A stretch of 64,000 nt of DNA from the NCBI GenBank assembly GCA_020639095.1, contig JACKHH010000005.1:62001-126000 (forward strand), written 5' to 3'. Numbering within the stretch: position 1 is the first letter of the stretch; each line of letters starts with the position of its first letter. Positions 42,704 through 51,900 of this stretch are shown piece after piece. Both the position numbers and the translations under genes were made by a program. The notes under the pieces are model-generated. The model saw only the letters and a program-made list of their open reading frames with translations. It did no database searches and had not been told where the DNA came from. The DNA is from Phycisphaerales bacterium. Lineage in GTDB: Bacteria > Planctomycetota > Phycisphaerae > UBA1845.

Positions 42704-43075
42704 GGTGTGAGGCTTGTTGGTTAGGCTTGAGGCTTGAGACCTGAGGCTTGAGGAGAAGGGTACGCGTCACCGCGGGTGGACTGACAAGCTCTGCTTGTCA
42801 GTGGGACGTAGAACGAGTGGCGTCAATCGTAGAGTCCATGGACAAGCAAAGCTTGTCCATGCCACCCGACCAATACAAATGCGCAATGAGAAGAGAATCA
42901 GAACCCCGGGCGCCAAGCCCGGAGCAAATAGCAGGAAATCTCAAGGCAACAAGAAGACGCGCCGACCGCCATCCCTACAAGCCTCAAGCCTCAAGCCTCA
43001 AGCCTCAAGCCTCAAGCCTCAAGCCTCAAGCCTCAAGCCTCAAGCCTCAAGCTTCAAGCCTCAGACCTCAAGCCT
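42704..43075. repeat. composite palindromic element, copy A
   Basis: It is bounded by GGCTTGAGGCTTGAG-type sequence on the left and by a CAAGCCT tandem array on the right, so the ends are inverted relative to each other. Inside are CTGACAAGCTCTGCTTGTCA (from 42781), a 23-bp palindrome at 42838-42860, and CCCCGGGCGCCAAGCCCGG (42904-42922). The order and much of the sequence match copy B at 44921-45187. Confidence 0.85.
42978..43075. repeat. 7-bp tandem array (CAAGCCT, 14 units)
   Basis: Fourteen 7-bp units fill 98 bp; twelve are exact and the 11th and 13th are variants. The stop codon of the VanZ-like gene (43054-43056) lies inside it. Copy B of the element has only one or two units here, so the array has expanded in copy A. 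Confidence 0.95.
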
Positions 43076-43476
43076 CGCCCCCCCCGGCGACGCAGTGTCA
43101 CCACCGCAAGCACAACGCCCGCCCCCAGCGCATCCGCCACGAAGTCCTCAATGTCGCGATGCCTGCCCGACAGCGGTTGCAGTATCTCCGTCAGCGCGCC
43201 AAAGGCCGCGAAGATCGCCCACCAGCGCAGCGCCCACGCGCGCGTACACGTCTCACCCGCCGACCGCCGCGCGAGCGCGCCCAAGTACGCAAGGATCGCA
43301 AACGTCGTAAAGTGAACAACCAGGCCCTTTTTCGAAATGACAATCGGTGGACGCGGCACCTTCGGCGAGAGCAGCAATCCCGTCAGCGTGACCCAGTACA
43401 CCGCCCACGCCGCGACGATCAGGCGATGCCAGCGAATCAACAACGGCTGGTGACCAACATCGGGCGAGTCAGTCAC
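43054..43476 (-). CDS. VanZ-like membrane protein
   Basis: 140 residues from a GTG at 43476 (GGAG 6 bases upstream), overlapping the parA stop by 8 bp. It has four hydrophobic helices and the VanZ-type motif KGLVVHFTTFAILAYLGA followed by ALTEILQPLSGRHRDIEDFVADALGA. The last five residues (LRSEA) and the stop come from the tandem repeat. VanZ proteins affect glycopeptide resistance in some species; the role here is unknown. Coupling to ParA suggests co-regulation. Confidence 0.8.
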   Translation of the reverse strand: MTDSPDVGHQPLLIRWHRLIVAAWAVYWVTLTGLLLSPKVPRPPIVISKKGLVVHFTTFAILAYLGALARRSAGETCTRAWALRWWAIFAAFGALTEILQPLSGRHRDIEDFVADALGAGVVLAVVTLRRRGGRGLRSEA

Positions 43477-44722
43477 GCCGCGCTCCGCTCGTGGCTGGTT
43501 CTTCCTCGTAGACAATTGGGATGGAGCGCTTCACCGGTGCGGGCGATGCATGCGCCGGTGCGGGCGTCGGAGCGGGTTGCACCGGCTCAGCCGCTTCAAT
43601 TGGTGCGGGCGCTTCGTGTTCTTCTTCGATCGCGGGTTCCGAAGTGGCCGCGACTTCTTCTACCACTTCGTCCACTTCCGCGATCGCCTCGGCTGGTTCC
43701 GGAGTGCCAGATTCTGTCACATCATCCGGACCGAGCGCAACGCGATCACCGGCATCGAACACCGGTGTCGTATCAGCCGGCGGTTCACTTGCTTCCGCGA
43801 CAACCTCCGGCTCCTGATCCGGAGAAGTAACCTCGGCAACTTCTTCTGCCGGGGGCTCAGCTTCCGTGATCGCTTCATCCGCACCAGCGGCAGCCACCGG
43901 CCGCTTTGCCGGCGTGGCGGCGAAGACCACTTCCGCATCAACGCCAAGCACCTCAGCCGTCAGTGACGCATAATCAATCGCGCCGTTGCTTCGCGGTGCG
44001 TACTCCGCGATGGTCATGCCGTGACTCGGGCACTCCGCCAGCTTGATGTTGCGGCGGATGATCGTGTCGAACACCTTGGCATTCGCCCAAGGCGCATCGG
44101 TTCCACGCGACTCGTCGAGAAACGCAGCCAGATCGGCCGACACTTCGCCTGCGAGCCGCGTACCGGCTTCGTACATGCAGAGGATGATACCGGTCAGCGA
44201 TAGTTCACCGTTGATCCGATCCTTCACCAGCCGGATCGTTTCCAGCAACTTGCCCACGCCCTGGAGCGCAAGGAAGTGCGGCTGCATCGGCACGAAAACC
44301 TCGTTCATCGCCGCCAGCCCGTTGATCGTGAGCACGCCGAGCGACGGCGGGCAGTCGATCAGGATGTAGTCGTACGCGTCGCCGTGTGCCCGCAACGCGT
44401 CGCGGAGAATCACCTCGCGACCCATTACGCTCACAAGTTCCATCTCAGCCGCCGCCAGGTCAATGTGCGAACACACCAGCGTGAGATTTTCGCGCGCCTC
44501 AACGGCAGCGTCGGCGATGGGCACGTTGTCGGTGAGCACGTCGTAAATGCTGGGCCGGTCGGAGTCCGGTTCGAAGCCCAGGTGCATGGTGAGGTTGGCT
44601 TGCGGATCGAGGTCGATGAGCAGGCACTTCTTGCCGGTGGCTGCGAGGGCAGCCCCCACGTTGCAGCAAGAGGTCGTCTTACCCACGCCGCCTTTTTGAT
44701 TGATGATCGCGATTCGTCGCAT
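43469..44722 (-). CDS. ParA/Soj-family ATPase with acidic Pro-rich tail
   Basis: 417 residues. The deviant Walker A motif is QKGGVGKTT (residues 9-17), Walker A' is LLIDLDPQANLT, and the switch region is YILIDCPPSLGVLT. The ATPase ends near residue 255. The last 160 residues are a low-complexity tail of Glu, Ala, Pro and Val (for example EVDEVVEEVAATSEPAIEEE) that becomes basic at the end (PVKRSIPIVYEEE). No ParB gene or clear parS site is adjacent, so this may be an orphan ParA positioning another cargo. AAGGGA lies before the ATG. Confidence 0.88.
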   Translation of the reverse strand: MRRIAIINQKGGVGKTTSCCNVGAALAATGKKCLLIDLDPQANLTMHLGFEPDSDRPSIYDVLTDNVPIADAAVEARENLTLVCSHIDLAAAEMELVSVMGREVILRDALRAHGDAYDYILIDCPPSLGVLTINGLAAMNEVFVPMQPHFLALQGVGKLLETIRLVKDRINGELSLTGIILCMYEAGTRLAGEVSADLAAFLDESRGTDAPWANAKVFDTIIRRNIKLAECPSHGMTIAEYAPRSNGAIDYASLTAEVLGVDAEVVFAATPAKRPVAAAGADEAITEAEPPAEEVAEVTSPDQEPEVVAEASEPPADTTPVFDAGDRVALGPDDVTESGTPEPAEAIAEVDEVVEEVAATSEPAIEEEHEAPAPIEAAEPVQPAPTPAPAHASPAPVKRSIPIVYEEEPATSGARRD

Positions 44723-44920
44723 CGGTCATCCCTTACCGATTCGGGGCAGGATTTCCCAGCAGCCGGAGGGTGTCCGTAATCGAATCGACCGTCGCCGGAG
44801 ATTTCGCCCAAGCTGCCTATTCTGCGAGGATCATATCGCACGCAGGCGACGAGGTGAAGGAGGAATTCGCAAGCAAGGTGCGGGGTTGTGAGTTTTGATG
44901 GTAAGACGTGCCGTGAAGGC

Positions 44921-45187
44921 GTGAGGCTTGAGACCCGAGGCTTGAGAAGTAAGAGACGCGCTGTCGCGGGCGGCACTGACAAGCTCTGCTTGTCAGTGGG
45001 GCGAAGAACGAGTGGCGTCATGTGTTGAGTCCATGGACAAGCAAAGCGCGTCCATGCCACCCGAGCTATTCGACTATTGCGTTGGGAGGAGAATCAGAAC
45101 CCCGGGCGCCAAGCCCGGGGCAATTGGCACGAAACCTCAAGGCGAAGTGAAGACGCACTGACCACAACCTACAAGCCTCAAGCCTAC
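44921..45187. repeat. composite palindromic element, copy B
   Basis: It runs from GTGAGGCTTGAGACCCGAGG (44921) to ACAAGCCTCAAGCCTAC. It contains the same CTGACAAGCTCTGCTTGTCA hairpin (from 44977), a degraded second palindrome and a CCCCGGGC hairpin (from 45110). It lies on the other side of parA-vanZ from copy A, in the same orientation, and its right end holds the stop codon of the next lipoprotein gene. Confidence 0.85.
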
Positions 45188-45447
45188 AACGTCAGAAGCG
45201 CATCGATCAGATCTTCGTCCTCGATGCCCAGGTCGTGATATGCCGCACGCTTCTCGTCTTCGGAGAGCGTATCATCGGCTGCGATGGCTTCGAGATCGTC
45301 CAGCACATAGATCTGCCCGTTCTCGCCGGTCTCGGCATTGTCGAAGTCCGGGTTGCGGGCGGTGAATACACCGCAGCCAGTCGGCAGCAGAGCGAGCCCG
45401 CCAAGGAGGCAAAGGGTGGCCAGTCGATTCCAGGTCATGGGCTTCAT
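45184..45447 (-). CDS. small lipoprotein
   Basis: 87 residues from the ATG at 45447. It has a clear lipoprotein signal (LATLCLLGGLALLPTGC) and a short acidic mature part (VLDDLEAIAADDTLSEDEKR). No family is recognised. The stop codon falls at the edge of repeat copy B. A longer in-frame ORF to 45633 is not supported. Confidence 0.65.
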   Translation of the reverse strand: MKPMTWNRLATLCLLGGLALLPTGCGVFTARNPDFDNAETGENGQIYVLDDLEAIAADDTLSEDEKRAAYHDLGIEDEDLIDALLTL

Positions 45448-45643
45448 GCTCAATAGTATCGTCAATTCAGAGTCCAGCCGCCACACCGCCGGGGATCGGC
45501 AATAGGGGGCACTGCGGGTGGCACGGTCTTGCGCAGCAAGGCCGTGGTCCGTTCCCGGTCGCCCATGGCCGGACTTCGCCAGACCATGCCACCCCGACCG
45601 CGGAGACAGCGAGGCCGCAGGGTTTTTCCGCACAATCGGCTGC

Positions 45644-46378
45644 TCAATCCCAGATCAGCAGCCAAGCCCGCAGCCCAGTCGGTATGCCGCCGGCCTGGGC
45701 GATGGTCGCGTCATCGGCTTCGATGGCTCCGTCCGTTTGCAGGATGGCTGCCAAGCCTTCGACGTCGTCCCGGGGCCGGTCCGTCACCACGATCGCCGCG
45801 GTGGCGGCCGGCTCGGTGTCCTCGTCGGCGATCTGGAGCAGGATGCGGGTCCGCCCGTCAGCCGTCCACGTGCTGAACAACCCGCGATAGAAGTCCAGCG
45901 GCGGGTGGGGCATCACGTTCGGCGCGATGCAGTACGCGTCGTCCGCGTCTGCCAGGAAGGCGTCCCAAGCGACCGACCCGCTGCCCTGCGATGCCGACCG
46001 GCCATAGAGTTCGATCATCCGGTGATAGAGCTGCGAAATCCGCCCGACCCAGCCCGTGGCCATCTCGCCGACGGTCACGCTCACCACGCGGCCATCAGCC
46101 AGGCGCAACTCGGACACCGCCTGCCCCTCGCCGTGCACGCTCGAACAATGCACCACGTCGCCCCAGCGAATGCGCTCAAACCCGTCCGCACGCCGAACGA
46201 TCAGCGACACCGGCGTGAAGAAGTACGTGCCCTTGTAGATGCCATAAACCAATTCCCCATCCACAAGCGGAACCACTTCAGGCCGACACCCATCGGCAAA
46301 CCGAGCACAATCCGAGTCCGGCCTCTCCCGCAACTCGCGAGCGAACAACTGCAAGATCAATCCCTTTGCATCCGGCAT
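45644..46378 (-). CDS. hypothetical protein
   Basis: 244 residues, no signal peptide, no membrane helix. The N-terminal half is beta-rich (LVDGELVYGIYKGTYFFTPV, VSELRLADGRVVSVTVGEMA). The C-terminal half has a WDAFLADADDAYCIAPN segment and a region around ILLQIADEDTEPAATAAIVV. I recognise no family. Codon use looks like that of neighbouring genes, and the frame is clean. Confidence 0.6.
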   Translation of the reverse strand: MPDAKGLILQLFARELRERPDSDCARFADGCRPEVVPLVDGELVYGIYKGTYFFTPVSLIVRRADGFERIRWGDVVHCSSVHGEGQAVSELRLADGRVVSVTVGEMATGWVGRISQLYHRMIELYGRSASQGSGSVAWDAFLADADDAYCIAPNVMPHPPLDFYRGLFSTWTADGRTRILLQIADEDTEPAATAAIVVTDRPRDDVEGLAAILQTDGAIEADDATIAQAGGIPTGLRAWLLIWD

Positions 46379-47005
46379 GGCTTATCCCTCTGCGGAATCC
46401 GGCGTAGCAAGAAACCCAAATGCGATTGTACCCACGATCGTGGCAATGCAACCTCTCCCGCCAGGTAAAATCCACATCACGAGGCCGGGGGTGCGACAGC
46501 ACCCGCTTTCCGCGCAGCGGCCTAGGCCGGGGCTTCAGCCCCGGTGAAGCGCTATCCATCAAAGCCTGTGCCCCGCCGTAGGCGGCGAGGCGGCGGGGGC
46601 AGGAGAGGCAGGCAGGCCGCACCCAACCGGCAAACGCCCGGCCTAGGCCTGCGCGGTACAGGATCGACGGCTGTTCGTTTGGGATTTGCCACTACAGCAT
46701 CACGAAGCCGAGTCGAGTTCGACGAAATCGGCGTCAGCGAAACCCGCACGTGATGGGCGAATTACCAAACACTGACGGCGGCCCCCAATCGGAGCCGGAG
46801 GCATTTCGTAAAGATACGCCTATGCATGGAATCACCCAATGAGAGTAGTCTTGTGACGCGCGAATAGTGTATAATCCACGCAAGAAGCGGTGGTTGGCCG
46901 ACAGTAGCACACCACATACTTCGCGTGCGTAATGGGAAAACTCCATTACGTTGCGCGTCCAGGCCGATTCATCCGGCGAGTCGCAGCGCCGGTGGAGGAT
47001 CGAAC
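46379..47005. other. intergenic region with palindromes and a possible promoter
   Basis: No credible gene. A CCGGGGCT-TC-AGCCCCGG hairpin lies at 46527-46544, preceded by CCTAGG; the same hairpin and CCTAGG recur at 57843-57866. A TATAAT -10 box at 46870-46875 lies 131 bp before the first PEP-CTERM gene, without a good -35. Confidence 0.5.
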
Positions 47006-47638
47006 GTGAGCAAGCCGCATCGGTGGCCAATCCAAAGCGTTGCCGCAATCCTCATCCTCACGGCGATCACTACGCCCGCAGCGGGGACCGTTCTGACTAT
47101 TGAATTCGACGGAGTCATTGATTTCGTTGAGGATACACTGCCGTTCAGCGATACCATCGGGATCGGGACGCCGTTCGAGGGTAGCTACAGCTACGATTCG
47201 GATACTCCGGACAACTTCCCTAACGACCCAACCGCCGGTGGGTATTCATTTCCGAATTCTAGTATGTCATTCAAGATTGGAGATCTTGCATTCTCTACTC
47301 CCGATTTGAGAATGACGATTTGGGATATTTCACTATTCGATGTCTACGAGGTGTCGAATAGCTCGCCGTTCAGTGCTCACGGCGTCGACTGGGGATTGGC
47401 AAGGATCACCCTGCGAGACGACACCGGTACGGCGCTTGCAAGCGATGCCTTACCTGTCAACGCGCCCGACCTGGAAGACTTTGATTTCGCTAGAGCCTTG
47501 CTGCTACGCCGTATCGATCAACGCGAGTCGTCGATCAAGGGAACGGTTACATCGATAAGGCTGGTCCCTGAGCCCGGTACGCTAACATTTCTCGCTACGG
47601 GCTTGTTTCTCTGTGCGCATCGTCGAACATCGCGATAA
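47006..47638 (+). CDS. PEP-CTERM secreted protein, first of a tandem pair
   Basis: 210 residues from a GTG at 47006 with GGAGGA 6 bases upstream. It has a signal peptide (IQSVAAILILTAITTPAAG), a beta-rich body starting VLTIEFDGVIDFVEDTLPFSD, and a C-terminal sorting signal VPEPGTLTFLATGLFLCAHRR. PEP-CTERM proteins are processed by exosortase and released or anchored at the surface. It is about half identical to the protein at 47967-48599. Confidence 0.82.
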   Translation: MSKPHRWPIQSVAAILILTAITTPAAGTVLTIEFDGVIDFVEDTLPFSDTIGIGTPFEGSYSYDSDTPDNFPNDPTAGGYSFPNSSMSFKIGDLAFSTPDLRMTIWDISLFDVYEVSNSSPFSAHGVDWGLARITLRDDTGTALASDALPVNAPDLEDFDFARALLLRRIDQRESSIKGTVTSIRLVPEPGTLTFLATGLFLCAHRRTSR

Positions 47639-47966
47639 ACCAAGCACCAGACCTTGGTCCGATGGTCGTATGTTTGCATACGAAAACGGGGCAGATACGT
47701 TGTTGCAGGCCCCGAATCATCCAGGGTTTTACCGCACCAACTCGAGCATTGACCTTCGTTATTTCGGGCCGAAGGAAAAAGGGGATGCGCCTTCGTCATC
47801 GCAGGTGTGTATAATTGTCACAGGCGGAAGCGGCGATTTAGCGATTGATTTCTACATGCTCCAACGCTCGCGCGATGAGAATGAACCAGCGGTTGTCATG
47901 GAGGCAAACGCGACGTTTGCGGTTCAGGATTGATAATCGGCAGACGGAATCGGTTGGGCAATACTC
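47639..47966 (+). other. spacer between the tandem PEP-CTERM genes
   Basis: About 330 bp. A frame runs from 47613 to 47933 but has no ribosome-binding site and no recognisable protein. GTGTATAAT at 47807-47815 resembles the -10 context of the first gene. The first 40 bp resemble the sequence just after the second gene, so the duplication included flanking DNA. Confidence 0.45.
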
Positions 47967-48599
47967 ATGTGGCGCAGATTGAAGGCACAACCCACCATTA
48001 CTCTCGCTGTAGCTTTCGCCCTCGGGCCCGGCGTTGCCCGCGCAGCGGGGGACCTAGTCGCCGTTAGATTCGACGGTGTCTTGGATTATGTCGAGGATGG
48101 GTTGCCTTTTAGTGATGACCTGGCGCCGGGTATGCTGTTCACCGGTAGATATAGCTACGATTCGGGCGTGGCAGACAATGCCCCAGAAAACGGGTCAGTC
48201 GGTGGATATAGTTTCCCCAATCGCGCAATGTCGGTGACGGTCGGTCCGATGGATTTTGCGACGGAAGATTTGGCGATTGGAATCACTAACCATTCCGTAT
48301 TGGACAATTACTCGGCGGGGAATGAATCTGATTTCGTCGCAAACGGCCTCTTGTGGCATGTAATGGCGATTACGCTTCGTGACACGACCGCGACAGCGTT
48401 TTCCAGCGATGCGCTGCCCGTCGGCCCACCCAATCTCGACGACTTCGAGTTCGCCCGAATCTTCTTCCTTTTGCAGCCCAATCGCCTTTCCCCATCGGTG
48501 ACGGGACAGCTTACATCGATAAGGTTGGTCCCTGAGCCAGGGACGCTATCGTTGCTCGTTGCGGGCTTGTTTCTCTGCGCGCATCGCCGAACACTGTGA
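47967..48599 (+). CDS. PEP-CTERM secreted protein, second of a tandem pair
   Basis: 210 residues with signal peptide (ITLAVAFALGPGVARAAG), body VAVRFDGVLDYVEDGLPFSDD, and end VPEPGTLSLLVAGLFLCAHRR. The length and the order of conserved blocks match the upstream paralogue throughout (SYDSG, GGYSFPN, TLRD, SSDALPV, SIRLVPEPGT). The function is unknown; the family is surface-exposed. Confidence 0.82.
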   Translation: MWRRLKAQPTITLAVAFALGPGVARAAGDLVAVRFDGVLDYVEDGLPFSDDLAPGMLFTGRYSYDSGVADNAPENGSVGGYSFPNRAMSVTVGPMDFATEDLAIGITNHSVLDNYSAGNESDFVANGLLWHVMAITLRDTTATAFSSDALPVGPPNLDDFEFARIFFLLQPNRLSPSVTGQLTSIRLVPEPGTLSLLVAGLFLCAHRRTL

Positions 48600-48986
48600 T
48601 GGCCCAAGAGCCGGACCATGGTCCCACGATCGCCTGCTCAACTTCGAAGGGACGGGGCACCCATCGACAATATGGCCGGCGCGCCGCGTGTTGACGGTCG
48701 TCAACGGAGCGTTGTGTTTTCCCTATGACCGCGCTGCGGCGTTGTTTTATTCACAGGGCTGCCTCAGAAGTTTCCACAGGTGACCTTGGGTTTCCGGAAG
48801 CACCTTGCGCATTAACGCGGTGATATCAGCGGATTTGCGTTGCATCTTGTTCGCGTTGCGGCTACTTTCTATTGGTTCGGCTGAGTTTCGCTCAGTCCCA
48901 TAAACCCCGCCTTTGCAGTGCTGCCAGCGGGCTTGCACCAGCCAGGGATTGGCTGTTTACTTGCGTAACAGGAGGTTACAACGCCC
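48600..48986. other. intergenic region upstream of smc
   Basis: 387 bp. I see no gene, no strong terminator and no convincing promoter. The smc ribosome-binding site AGGAGG lies at 48970-48975. Confidence 0.5.
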
Positions 48987-51900
48987 GTGATTCTTAAACG
49001 CGTGGCCATGTCCGGTTTCAAGAGCTTCGCCGACCGGGTCGAATTCGAGTTCGCCCCGGGGGTGACGTGTATCGTCGGCCCCAACGGCTGCGGTAAGAGC
49101 AACGTCGTCGACGCATTCAAGTGGGTCCTCGGCGAGCAGTCCGCCCGTTCCCTCCGAGGGCGGCAGATGCTGGACATGATCTTCAACGGCTCGTCGGCTC
49201 GGAAGAGCGCCGGCATGGCTCAGGTCGACCTGATCTTCGGCAACGAGGACCGTACCCTGCCCATCGATCGTGACGAGGTCTCGATCACACGCAAGCTCTT
49301 CCGCAGCGGCGAAAGCGAGTACATGGTTTGTGGCGAACCCTCCCGCCTCAAGGACATCCGCGAGATGTTCATGGATACCGGCGTGGGCACCACCGCGTAC
49401 GCCGTCATCGAGCAGGGCAAGGTCGAAGGCCTGCTGCACTCGTCGCCGACCGAGCGGCGGGTGATCTTTGAAGAGGCGGCTGGTATCAGTAAGTACCGCG
49501 CCCGCAAGAAAGAGGCTGAACGCAAGCTGGGCCGCACCGAGCAGAACCTGCTCCGCCTTGCGGACATCGTCGAGGAAGTCGAGAAGCGTCTCCGCAGCGT
49601 CAAGCTCCAAGCCGGTAAGGCCCGCAACTTCCAGGAATACGATCAGCGTCTCCGCGAGCTGCGCGCCAGCTTCGCGATGGCTGAGTATCACCGCTTTTCA
49701 CAGGCCCTCGTCTCCGTTCAGAAGTTGGTCGACGAAGCCAACGACGAAGGTTCGCGTCTGCGTACCACCATCGATCAGAACGAAGCAAAAGCGGCTGAGT
49801 TTCTGGGGCAGTCCGACGCACTCTCCGAAGAGATCGCCGCCTGCGACAACCGGCTGGTGAATGTGCGGTCGGAGGTGTCCGCCAACGAGGAACGCGTAGA
49901 AGCCGCCAACAAGCGTATCGAAGAGCAGCAGGCGGCGCTCCAGCGCGCTCAGCAGCGTTTGACGGCTGATGAGGAGCGAAGTCGCGAGCAGCACGCCGAA
50001 CTCGACGAGGTTCAGGAGCACGCGCACGCGTTGCAGGAAGAAACGCACGCGCAGAACAGCGTCATCGACGAACTCACCGGCAAGGAGCAAACGCTCAACC
50101 GCAACCTCACGCAGTCGCAAGCGGTTCTCGAAGACGAAAAAGCCGGTATCTTCGACCTGCTTCGCCGCACCTCGCAACTGCACAACGAAATCACCAGCCT
50201 GGCCCAGCATTCGGAAAACCTCAGCGATCAGAAGGGTCGCCTGAGCGAGCGCGATGCCGCGATCTCCACCGAACTGGAGCAGATCATTACGCGTCGCAGC
50301 GCGCTCGACGGCAAGCTGCGCGAGGTCGAGGACTTGATCGAACGCGACACGCAGCGGCTTGAGGAGAAGAAGGAAGCCGCCCGCATCGTCGACGCGGAAC
50401 GGGCTGAATACACCGAGCAACTCGCGGAAGCGAAAGAAGCCCGCAGCGCGCTGATGAGCCGGCGGCAGGTCTTGCAGGATCTTCAGAAGCGCATGGACGG
50501 CGTCGGTGCCGGTGTGCGGCAGATCCTTGATCGCAAGCTGCTCACCGAAGGTGAAGCCGCCATGGAGGCGGTGTACGGTCTGGTCGCGGACGCGTTCGAG
50601 ACCGACGTGCCCCGTGCCCACATCGTGGAAGCCGCCATCGGCGATCACGACCAGCACCTTGTGGTGCGTGAGAGTGCAGCCTTCCTCGCGGATCCAGGTC
50701 TGCTGGCGAACCTGCCGGAGCGTACGACGATTCTGTGTCTCGATCGTCTGCCGCAATCCGAGCCGTGTGCGGACTTCAGCGATCAGCCTGGTTTTGTCGC
50801 ACCGGCACAATCGTTCGTGCGTTACACCGAAACATTGGAGCCGCTCGCGCGGGCGCTCCTCGGCAAGACGATCGTGGTCGACACGCTGGCGAATGCGCTG
50901 GCGATGTCTGCTGTTGATCCCGGCGGGCATCGTTTCGTCACGCTTGATGGCGAAGTCGTCGAGCCGGATGGTCGCGTGCGCATCGGCCCGCCGCACAGCA
51001 GTGCCGGGCTGATCTCGCGTCGGACCGAGCTGCGCAGCATCGATGTGCAGCTTAGCGAACTCGGCGCGAGGATTGACGAACTGGCTGACGCGTTGAATCG
51101 CAGCTCGGCTCAGAACCTGCACCTTGAGCAGGTGCAGCAGGAACTGCGTACCGCGATCTACGAACTGCACACCGCGCGGGTTGAGACGCGTGCCGCGTTA
51201 CAGAGCATTGAGGAGTCGATCCGTCGGCTCACATCAGAGCAGCCGTTGATCGCCGGTGAGGTCGCGTCGATCGAGCAGGAGTTGGCGGAAGCGGCTGCCC
51301 GGTCGTCGCAGACGCAGACGTCGCTCGTCGAGCTTGAGCAGTCGAGCAAGGAACGCGAAGCCCACGTCGCATCGTTGCAGGAAGAGATCGCCGCGCTGGT
51401 GATTGAACGCGACGCGATCGCCGTGAAACTGACCGAAGCGCGGGTGGCTGCGGGCCAGTTGATGGAGAAGCGGGCCGCAGCGGCTGAGACGATCAACGCG
51501 CTGCGTCGCAGCATCCGAACGGCTGAGGAAGCGGTGGAAGCCGCTCAGCACGAGATCGAAGACTGCAAGGCGCGCATTGAAGAGTCGACAGCGGCCATCG
51601 CGACCAGCAGGGAGCGGCTCGCGGAGTTGCAGGAAACGCTCACGCAGGTGGAGAATGAGGGCCGGGAACTGCGTCGCCGCCGCGAAGAGTTGCGCTCGGC
51701 GATGGAGGAACTCGCGTCGGCTACGCGTGAACTGCGTCGCAACCTGGGTGAGGCTGAGCAGCGGCTCCACGAGCAGCAGATGGCGCTTCAGGAGGCGAAG
51801 ATTCACCGCGACGAGTTGATCGCCCGCGTTCGCGACGAACTCGAACTCGACCTTGCGCAGATGTACGAAAGCTACGAGCACGCCGATCAGGATTGGCAGG

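Noticed and set aside
42978..43075. CRISPR array
   Set aside because: The 7-bp units are contiguous with no spacers; it is a simple tandem repeat.
42748..43830. Plus-strand ORF of 360 codons
   Set aside because: It is a translation of the composite repeat, the heptamer array and the antisense of vanZ and parA.
47613..47933. ORF of 106 codons between PEP-CTERM genes
   Set aside because: No ribosome-binding site, no known family, and it overlaps the end of the upstream gene.
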